Assembly (NCBI GenBank): GCA_963920705.1
Contig: OY987226.1
Location: 16,618,501 to 16,682,500 of the forward strand
Direction of reading: 5' to 3'
Length of the DNA: 64,000 nt
From: Odiellus spinosus
Taxonomy: Eukaryota > Arthropoda > Arachnida > Opiliones > Phalangiidae
This document shows positions 37,201 to 49,200 of the stretch, one piece after another. Made by a program: the position numbers and the translations under genes. Below the pieces are notes generated by a model. The model saw nothing but the letters and a program-made list of their open reading frames with translations. It did no database searches and was not told the DNA's origin. The stretch's first letter is position 1. Each line of letters starts with the position of its first letter.

Positions 37201-40200
37201 CTAATACCTATACACAATTTGAGATAGATTCACGTGACTTTAAATTTTAAATAAAATTTTTACTTACGTAAAGATTACTTACATAACGCCTTTCGCTGAG
37301 AAAACTCCTCCATCAGGTGCTTAATGATAATAATTTTAATTCGCTATAATTTTGACCATTTTTAAAATTTTATTTCGTCAATTTGGGTTAAAATCCATGA
37401 ATAAACTCGAGTTTCAAAGTTTCTAATCCGAATGAACTCGTATAACGTATCAATTTCCTATATAACAATGAGTACGAATAAAAAAATCTGCCTTGCATTC
37501 AGTTACGTTAACTCGAATTAGAAATGGATGTTTTTCGCGAACGAATAATATCTGATTGACATTCACGATGGACTTATTCAATTAACAAAAGTTATACGAA
37601 TTCCGAATAGCTGCTAAAGCTTTTAATTTGCAATTTTTTTGGTTTGTTAGTTTGCTAATAGAAAATTGATTTTTAAATATATCCCTAGTAATATTATATA
37701 AATTTTCGAATGATTTTTACTGATATAAATTTTGGCCATGAAACCTTAGTTTTTGATTTTCGAAGCGTGTAGCACTCTTTAAAATCTTCGTTATTGAATA
37801 CAATTGTCAAATATAGTTATATCAATATAGGTACTAAATTCAATATAAACTAATATTTAGAATGCCTCTCTCTATTCTATACCCAAATATACGACATAAT
37901 GCAAAACCACGGTATCAATCTCGACAGTTGAGATATACAAGAAAAAGAGCCAGAAAAAATAGGCAAAATGTCAATAAATTGATTTAAGAAATATTTTGAA
38001 AAAATCAATAATCGGATAAATATACTTCAAACTGAGCCGCATGCAGTTCAGCTCCAAACAATAATAATTTCAACCAAAAATCACACTGCGTATCGAACGC
38101 GGTATTCTGGCAATCGTACATCTTAGTTATATTCCTTCTCTAAACCTTATTTCTCAGTAAAACCACAAGTAAATTATCCTTCAAGTGTATAAGACGACAT
38201 ACTGCGTATAACGATGAAGTGAGTCCGATTTTCTCAGTCCATGATGTCCCCCTAAGTATTCCGAAATTGGTACAGAAAGGCGGCCGGTCCAGTATATTCT
38301 TTCTAGAGTAAATCAGACTCGAAATCGCGACGGCCGGGCGAGACACGCTCCTTCGTTTCGTGAGAGAGAGAGGAACGATGTTTTCCGTCGAGACATTTTC
38401 ACCCCGTAAACGTTTAGAGAGTTCAGCGCAATATTAGCACCGCCTACTTAGAGGGCAATTTCGAATTCCGTATATCGACCGTTTAGAGTTTTTGGATTTT
38501 TTTCGTCTCTCCTCGGGCGAAAGCTATGACGACAATATTTTTAGAACAACATACCAATCATAATTTGCATCGTTGTAAACTTGAAGCATGATTTACCTGT
38601 GGTAAAACTAACTCTGAAATAAATGTTACACGATATTTTTAAAAATTTTATAAAAGGAAGAAACGCGTGGAGTAGATGGAGTTAATTTTTATTTTTAAAA
38701 ACTGTAACCGTGGCGAGAAAGCTTTCGGCCTCGTAAGGCCTTTGTCAATCTGATTCCACACTATGTTTGACAAGTTTATATACTTACGCGGTAAATTACC
38801 AGGATAATTATAGTTAAAAACGATTCCGAGCGATTTAAATATCAGTTTGATACGCTAATTGACTAATACTGGATTAATTAGTACTTTCAAGAAAGAGACC
38901 GCGTGAAAGTATATTATCAGTATCAGAATACTGCATGTTAGTATAGGCTTTATGCTCTATAATTTGCCTAGACAGGACCTAAAGTGATGACAAAAGCTAC
39001 GTTCACACTTGCAACTTTGAAATCGTTTTCAAACCGTTTCGAATGTAAAAATTGACTTTTCAAGCAAATAATTACAATCTTTGACAAATAATCTTTACAG
39101 TTGACCTTTAAATTTTCAATTTTGACCTTTCCAAAACGGTTTAAAAAGGTTTCTTCAACTGCGTTCATGCTAGGCCTCGGAATCGATTTAAACCTTTTCA
39201 AAACGTTTCGCTAGAATCGTGTGAACAGGAAACCGTCTTTTCTCGAATCGATTTGATTCGATTTCTCGAGACCGCTCCGGGAACCAGTTTCATACCGATT
39301 CGGTTTCAACAACCGATAGATGAAGCTATACAATAAATCGATTTATAAAGATAATGGGTGAACACATGACGTTTAAAACGATTCCTGGCGATTCGAATAT
39401 CGGTTTGATTTTACAGTTTAAAATCGATTAAGAAATGCTAGTGTGACCGTAGCTTTTTTCTCTAGTGTGAACACGGCTTTAGCTAGAATATCCTGTTTTG
39501 AAACGAAGATGCCGGCTGTAATGTAGTAATATTTATTTTTACTATTGCTTTAATTTTTTCTAAGGATCAATATTTAACTATATTTCCCAAAATTCTACTC
39601 AAATTCCAATTTAACCTAGTGTTAAATTGGTGACATCATCACTCTAAGTAAATAAAATTACATATTTAAAGATATGTTTGTAACAGTTAGATCTGATAGC
39701 TTTTATACTTTGTCAATTGTAGATGGAATACACTCGTGTAAATATACGCTGGCTCGGAATACTTTTGTCTCTATAAAGCGTGTGATTGTGTATCAATCCG
39801 CCTTAGCCTTTTCTTTAGGCTAACATTTCTCGAACTGAAATACGGAATAATGTAGTCACGAAATCTGGGTGCCATTTTCGATTTTATGAGATTGTGGCAG
39901 CTTTTTTTATTTTTTCGAATTCTTTTACAAAGTTTGAAATCCACTTTTTATTTTTTCGGCCTAGGATTGCTCGTATAGGGCTTTTTTGAAAAGTAAGCTA
40001 TTGCATCGTGCCTTCCCCTTCCTCTCTTATGACCTAGAACCCGGGAACGGCAAAACGTGCAAAATAGGAGAGAGCTAGGCCTATAGTATCAATTTCAATG
40101 AGATCCAACAAAATAAAAAAATAAAATCTTTGATACGTGTGGTTTATAGGTTGGTTATATATAGCCCGGGTCTATTTCACTGGTTATTAAATTGAGTCAA

Positions 40201-43200
40201 AGCTTTATCCCGCTTGCGATTTCTTTTTATTTCGATGGGCGAGGAATTTTCTTGACCACTGACGTCATAGCGTCAGGATATGACGTAGGACTGAAAGAGA
40301 ACCGTGAACTTTAAGCCCTAGTTTTGGAGTTTAACGATGTATAAAGTTGTGTTATAGTTTGAGTGAAACTTTTGAAATATATTTATACAGATCTAATTTG
40401 TTTTCAATCTTATACTGCCTACTTAGAAATTAAGATTATTAATTTAATTTAAAGTGAGAGATACTTCTTTGACCCTTAATACATTTAAAGGGAGAATGCA
40501 ACCTAATAACAAATGATTTTTTATTGATTCCTCATCGTTAAAATACAATGCACGAGTAAAATGTTTTATACAAACAAATATTAAGGGCTCAAGAAATGAA
40601 TTTAAAACTTGCTTAGCCGGTTTCTTGGAGATCCTGAATTTCTCACCTTTGAAGGCTCATCGACCAATGAGCAAATGCCCGTCGTTAAGGCGAGATCTCC
40701 ATAAAACGTCCAATAACAGTAATTAGAATGAAGAATTAATTCAGAATCTCCATGAATCCAGCTAAGCCTATTTTCCGGGTAAGATTTAAATTGATTTCTA
40801 GTTTAATATTGGTTTTAGATTTTTTACTTGTAAAATAGGCTTATATGTTAAGCTGCATTCTACCTTTAAGAAATTTTCTAAAATGCCAAAAAATGAAAGA
40901 TTTATTTTTCCGCTTGATTTGAAGAGGAATGTTTCTGGAACTTAGTACTATCAATAGATAATTATGAATAATAAAATCTGACGTTCATATGAGTCTTCTA
41001 ACGGCAATTGACTAACAAAATCTCGTGCTGAGTATAAAGAATAGGCAAACGCGCTATTCTAATTCTATTTCGATTTGCGTGAGAAATCCGTGACAGAATC
41101 ATTTAACCATCTAACATATTCAATTTCACTACGTGGATTCAATGGTATTCGATAAAACTGCTTGGAGGACAATTTAATATCGGCCGGGTATATACCTAAA
41201 CACATCAGTTGGATTTTCGGCAATATTTAGGAAATACACCACTTCAAGCAGTACCAGTATTTTTACGTAAACTAAACACGTTTCAACAGTATATATGAAA
41301 CCCTACCAAGAACTCCGCCACTTGCTCGAACTGGCATTCGTGACAATTCGGATACGATAAAAAAAATCGAGGCCAGGCAGAGTTAAATTATTTTAAAACT
41401 TTTTTAAGCATCAGTTGCACTTTTGGGGTGATAACGGAAACGAGCGATAGTAATCAAAGCTTTGGGTATTGGTTCGGAGACCCATAATGCCTCACTCTCC
41501 TCCTCAGAGAGGTTTCGGAGAAAAGTTCCAATTCCCGCGATATTTCTCCCATCCAGCCCCCTCGCCGCGTTGAACTGTCCTTCTCTTAAAAGAACTATCC
41601 GCGATTTTTAAATCCCATTTAAAGTCGCCTTCTAGCCTAGCAGACGACGTTGACTATAATAAATTGTACATTCAAAGAAAGGTTTTGGGTATAAGGGAAG
41701 AGTATTTTAAATAGAGGGTGATGGGGAAAATCAAGTGATTTCTTATCGATTCTTCTACCAATTATAAGACCTATCCGCGTAGTAAATCATTCGGGAAATA
41801 TATCCCAATGATTTTAACCATCAAAATAGATCCAGATTTCACTGATCTATCCTTCCAACCAATCGCTTAACGCCCTGCCTTCCAGCGAACAAAATACTGC
41901 TCTATGTCGGGCACCACGTTTATCACATCGCGCGCATTATTTATTACATCTTGGGCTATAATTGCGCTCGGCAAAGCGCGTGCCAGGAGCATTTTGTTCG
42001 CTGGAAGGCAGGGCGTTACACGATTGGTTGGCGGGAGAGAGCAGTGAAATCTGGATCTATTTTGATTTCTAAAATCATTGGGATGTAATTCCCGAACGAT
42101 AAACTACCCCAATTAGTAGAAGAATCGCTAAATGAGTTCTTGCTAGATATCTAATTCTGTCCAGGTTAGGACTATGTACTATAATATAGGAGTGATTCCA
42201 ATGGTATAATAACATCCTTAGAAGTAACCTAAATTCCTAAAGAAAATCCTCTTTTCCAACGTTTATTAGAACTCTTTCAAATTTGGAAAGTTACTGTGTA
42301 GTTTGTCAAACGGTCCTCGATATTTTCCTGAAAATGAAAGAATTGCTACAGCAAGCAGTTCCTTTATTTTTTTATTCCAACAAATTGCCTTCCCTCCGCT
42401 ACTGGCTATTCCATCTGGAATTAATAGCGGGTACGAAGCTGCGTTGTACCCTTTATTTCTCTTAAACAAATCATAGATATAAAGGAAACCGTAGCTTTGT
42501 TCGAGTTGTCAATTCAAAATGTAATAAACTATACATTTTTGTATCCTAAATTTTTTATTTTTTTTTTCTATTTTTGGTGAAAGAAGCGTTTGGGGATAAA
42601 AAAAATACTCGAAACAAAAAACAACAAAAAAAAGGCTATACAACGTTACGGTTGAGAGAGGCGCAACTTTTTTTATATATATATAGTTTTATATAAATTT
42701 TATTCCGCTGAATATTCCGTTTCGAAAAAAAAAAAAAAAAAAAAATAGAAAAAGCGTCAAATTCTTTTCATGACGTGTAGCGGATTTTGGCGTCCGAGGC
42801 CTAATATTGTTTAGCCTTTTGAAATATGATTTTTCGCTCCAGCTACGTATTCCCTCCTTAAATTTAAAGCCAATAGATTTGAAAGGTTGGGAAGTAGAGA
42901 AAAATTGGAGTGACGTCATTGCGCGTTTCTTTATCTAAATGGTAGTGAATTCCTTGGTCTTCTTTCGCTTCCAAGTGAATTCTAAAATTCGTTTACTTCA
43001 CTTTGAAAGCGTTATTGAAAAAAGTAACTTCGTTTTTGTCTCTAAGTGTGCTTTTCAAAGAAGAATTCAAACTTTCCCTAGAAGTTTTGGAATGTGAACA
43101 GGGAGGGAAATAAGCACAACTCACTCGACATCGTCCAATAATCTTTCCACTAGTTCCATTACTTTTTGTTTGCTAGATGGTGGTCACTGATATATATGCC

Positions 43201-46200
43201 CGATAAATAGGTCGGAGTTTTCACAAGATAATCCATAAATATTTGGCAAATCAGTTAATTATTAATAATGGTCAGTTTTCGCGATGACATTTATTATAGG
43301 CGTCCCCGTGGATAATTTCAAATTATGAATAAATATGAAACAAACAGAAATATCTTTTCCAAACTTCTAGTCCGATAACAAAAAGTACATACGGTACAGG
43401 AAATCTGGCAATGATAATTTTTAAATGTCCGATAAATTTGGATTTGTGAAGGGGAGTTGTCCAATTAGAAAAGTTTCTTATTTCTTTATTACTGAATTCA
43501 TCAAAAAGGTACCAAAGCCATTTTCAAATTTTGGTGTACTTTTGTTGAATTCATGCTTTTTGGTTTATTTGGTCGAATTCAGAAATTTTCCAGATAATGG
43601 GTAAGCTCTATAGCTTCACTCGTGTTGCTAATTGATTAATGCTTAAAGCTAATCACGAAGATACAAATTATAAAATTAATATTCATTCTAAATCCCAGGG
43701 CCCAAAATAAAATATTCGATCAGTGCCGCTTATTTTACGTAATATCCTTTCTCTATATAGCGGCTCTAATCGCGGATAAGTGACGTCATTAGTAGGCGTG
43801 TATTAAAAAAGTTGGTTTGCCAATTCTGGGCACGCGGCACCAGATAGAAGAGGGTTTCCCCTTTGGTCTTGATGGCGCCTCGTTTTCAATCACGATATAT
43901 TCTCGTTGTGTCTACCTATATGTACTTATAAGATTGCTAGTCCATTTCATCTTCAGATTACAACACCATTTTATTTTATTCATTATTTCTCTTGATAAAT
44001 GAAATAAAGTATTAGTTATTTTAAACTCCCGGCCTATTCTTATTGCAGGTTTGAGACATTAATTAGTTCACAAGGACACACTCAACTTCCAAATGCTAAA
44101 TACATTTATTTAGAGACTACGTTTCAAATCAATTGCTTCAGCAGCGATATTTTTAAAAGAATAGGCCGGCGTTTGACGGCCAAGGTCTTGGACATCAAAC
44201 GCCGGCCTTTTCTTTTTACGTTAGGACATGACAAGCGCTGCTGATGGCTGAAATAGTAATATGATTGGCCCGAATTTATACTTACTGACATTTAAATTTA
44301 AAAAAAAACTTTAGAAATTAATTTAAACACCAAAAACGTGTCTAATAATTGTGAAACATTTCTCGAATGCGTGTTTTTGGCATGGTGATTCCGAAAATAA
44401 ATTCAAGTACTGTTCCATTTTTAGCTTCAAGTTTCCCTTTAAATTAAGCTTTTCGTGACAGAGAAACGGATATCTAAATGGACTTCATACAGACTTTTCA
44501 TGGAAAAGCGAAAACAAAAGCTTCAAAAACTTGATTGAAAACGAGGCTTGAGCTTTGGAAGAAAAATCGCGACAGCATCGCTTTCTTAGTTTTGATCGGG
44601 GAAAAAGAAACAGTGAAAAACCGTAATTTTTTCGATATTATATAGTTTGCAATCTGACGAAAGCTGACGCGTATTTATATACAATGTTAAACCTCGTAGA
44701 TTTTTAAAACTAGCTCTCCTTGATACTAGAGTATGTAGTCATTATATAGTAATTTTCCTTTTGGAACTTTATTACGAATATTTCTCGGTTACACCCATTT
44801 CTTACGAAATTTTTTCATACTTCGAGTCGTGCAATATTCTTCACTTTCATTTTTTTACAAATTGGTCATTTATAAGAAATAATTAACTAGACTCGCCGTC
44901 GCGAAGGGGAATCGGAAATATATATTTTCCATTTTTCCATTAACTCCTTTAGCTGTTATAGTAAGGTAATTGTTTAAAAAGAGTTGCGCGGAAATTGTTC
45001 TCACGAATTTAACACTAGAATACTGGTCAGTAATATAAGATTTATATTTTTTGTACCGTTTTACTGTTATAAAAACAAAGAATTCAACAGAGGTAAAGTT
45101 GCGTTTCCAATCAAGATTTTGAAGAAACAAGCTTTTGCCTCAAAACAGTTTACGTTTAACCCCCGTTTTAACATGCTTTGAGTGACGAAGAAGCTGATAT
45201 CTATAGCTGCGTTCATACTATGCCTAGGAATCGATTTAAACAGTTTCAAAACGTTTTGCCAGAGTCCTGAACGGGAAACCGTCTTTTCTCGAATCGATTT
45301 GATTCGATTTCTCGAAACTGCTTCGGGAACCAGTTTCATACCGATTTGGTTTCAACAACCGATATATGAAGCTACGACAAATCGATAAAGCGTGAACGCG
45401 TGAGGCTTAAAACGATTCCTGGCGATTTGAATATCGGTTTGATTTTACTTTTTTTTGGAATTGATTAAGAAATGCTAGTGTGACCATAGCTATAAATTTG
45501 ATATAATAATAACAATACAATAATAATATAATAATTTAATAATAAAATAAACATAACTATAATAAATACAAGAATAACAATATAATATTAATATAAATAT
45601 AAATATAAATATAAATATAAAAATATAAATATAACAGTAATAAATATAAATATATAAATATAAATATAAATGTAACAATAATTAATATAAATACATAAAT
45701 ATAAATATAACAATAATTAATATAATTATATAAATATAAATATTACAATACTATTAATACTGTTAAATTAATATCGGTATTAATATCGTATTGCTAGAAA
45801 GATTAAAATGTTCGAAATCGGTTAAAATCCGTAGCACTTGCCCTTTAACGGAATGTGGAGCTTAGTTCGGGACGCGTAAAAGGAGAAAGAAAAATGTGGC
45901 CGAAAATATCTATGATTTGGCTTTGAAAAAGAAAGGGTAGTGGGGAAGCTCCCCCCTCCCCGGCCGTGCTCATACTGAGAGAAAGAGGGGGGATTCTTGG
46001 GGGTTGGGGTTTGGGGATGATGCGATGGGTTGGCGGTGTGGAGGGGACAAAATAGCCTCATTATGTATCTTCCGGTTAGGACTGCGTCTATTGATTTTGC
46101 TATGGCGTCTGAACCCTCTCTCCACCCTATATTCTTCAAATTTCCCCCACAACCGTGAACCCCCCACGAGGAAACCTCGACCGCCAGCCACTGTTACCCC

Positions 46201-49200
46201 CAGTCCGTCCATCCCAACAAAAACGCGTTATTGCTCGCGTTTCTCTTATATTTTAACTTAATTGTTCAACAACTTTTAAACGGAATGTTTTACCTAAATT
46301 AAGCTTGTTTTACGACTAATTTTTCCATATTTGGAATTATTTTATGTATATATTCTTCTGTAGTAATATTTGTAATATTTAATATTTTGAATATTTAAAA
46401 TGTTAGTTTATTTCATTTAGCGCCTGTAAAAGTGTTCTAACGACTACACTTTGTTGCTCAGAGTGAAGCCAACTAGTAGGATGAAATCTAAAATGATTTT
46501 TCTATTAAGCCCCTGTAAAAGTGTTCGACTAGCTTTGCAACCGTGTATCGAGATAACATTTTTTTTATATACTATCTTTGAACACAAAGATAGTATATAA
46601 ACAAAATTATAAATATAGTTTATTGATAAAAGTGTATATATATAGTATATTGATAAAAGTATATATATATATATAGTATATTGATAAAAGTATATATATA
46701 TAGTATATTGATAAAAGTGTATATATATAGTATATTGATAAAAGTATATATATATATAGTATATTGATAAAAGTATATATATATATATAGTATATTGATA
46801 AAAGTATATATATATATATAGTATATTGATAAAAGTATATATATATATATAGTATATTGATAAAAGTATATATATATATATAGTATATTGATAAAATTAT
46901 ATAATATATAGTATATTGATAAAATTATATAATATATAGTATATTGATAAAATTATATAATATATAGTATATTGATAAAATTATATAATATAAAGTATAT
47001 TGATAAAATTATATAATATATAGTATATTGATAAAATTATATAATATATAGTATATTGATAAAATTATATAATATATAGTATATTGATAAAATTATATAA
47101 TATATAGTATATTGATAAAATTATATAATATATAGTATATTGATAAAATTATATAATATATAGTATATTGATAAAATTATATAATATATAGTATATTGAT
47201 AAAATTATATAATATATAGTATATTGATAAAATTATATATATATTATATTGATAAAATTATATAATATATATTATATTGATAAAATTATATAATATATAT
47301 TATATTGATAAAATTATATAATATATATTATATTGATAAAATTATATAATATATAGTATATTGATAAAGTTATATAATATATAGTATATTGATAAAGTTA
47401 TATAATATATTGTATATTGATAAAATTATATAATATATTGTATATTGATAAAATTATATAATAATTGTATATTGATAAAATTATATAATATATAGTATAT
47501 TGATAAAATTATATAATATATAGTATATTGATAAAATTATATAATATATAGTATATTGATAAAATTATATAATATATAGTATATTGATAAAATTATATAA
47601 TATATAGTATATTGATAAAATTATATAATATATAATATATTGATAAAATTATATAATATATAGTATATTGATAAAATTATATACAGTATATTGATAAAAT
47701 TATATACAGTATATTGATAAAATTATATACAGTATATTGATACAATTATATACAGTATATTGATACAATTATATACAGTATATTGATACAATTATATACA
47801 GTATATTGATACAATTATATACAGTATATTGATACAATTATATACAGTATATTGATACAATTATATACAGTATATTGATACAATTATATACAGTATATTG
47901 GTACAATTATATACAGTATATTGGTACAATTATATATAGTATATTGGTACAATTATATATAGTATATTGGTACAATTATATATAGTATATTGGTACAATT
48001 ATATATAGTATATTGGTACAATTATATATAGTATATTGGTACAATTATATATAGTATATTGGTACAATTATATATAGTATATTGATACAATTATATATAG
48101 TATATTGATACAATTATATATAGTATATTGATACAATTATATATATATCAAAAATGTCTTTGCGAACAAAGACCCAGAAGGACATGTTATGGCCTTGAAT
48201 GTCTGAAGTGACAGATATTTAATTTTCTTTTAAAACATTAAATTTAAATACAATTAAATTTTCTTTTAAAACATGAAATTTAAATACAATTAGATTTTCT
48301 TTTAAAACGAAATTTAAATATAATCACAATCTGGCACGATTTAGTTTCAAATTTCAATACAACTGATTTTATTCACTCGGAAATATTTAAGAAAAACATA
48401 ACAGACGATTTTCTCCCATTGACGCTTAACATTAAATTTCGCTTAATTATTTTTCAGGGAAAACGTGTATTGAACTGTTATTTTTCAGTATAACGCGAGT
48501 CCACTTTATGTTTTCTTAGTTTAACCCGAATTTCCACGACTCGCAATTGAACGGATCGTTAAAAATACTCGCCGGTTTATTGGAATGGGTATATGATAAA
48601 GGGAAATGTGTTTTTTAAAGCCCGTTTAAAGTCACCTTCTTTTCTAGCTTAGCAGACGACGCAAACCATAACAATTTGTACTTTCAAAGCTATATTGCGC
48701 GCGCAAGCGGAGAGAATTTCAAAGCGACGAATTTTAGAGCGGATAAGCTTTTTAAATAAATTGTAATACTTTCATTTTTCTTTTCATTAAAACCGTACAA
48801 TTAAAATGATGATTTCCATAAGGGACCACTAATTAGTTATTAGGAGTTATAAAAAAACATCCATGAATTAGGTTTGTTCGTTTGCAACCTAGATTAAAAA
48901 TTAAAATATGGGGAATTTTTTTCCCTTTAAATTCCTTGATAAGCATTCATAAGCTAACATGAACGAGAACGAATTGCCTCGACTAAAGTCGAAGAGTTAT
49001 AATAAAGCATTATCCATAGAAAACATTATCCATAGAAAACATTATCCAATTAAGGTATGAGATCAGATCATAGAACTTTGAGTCTATGCCTAAAGCCAAA
49101 GCTAAATTAAGTATATTTTTCTATCGAAATTTAATGTTAAGCGTCAATGGGAGAAAATCGTCTGTTATGTTTTTCTTAAATATTTCCGAGTGAATAAAAT

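Noticed and set aside
45822..46261. Three overlapping frames of 80-105 codons on both strands
   Set aside because: They lie in a GC-rich patch with few stop triplets, in different phases, without motifs or splice support.
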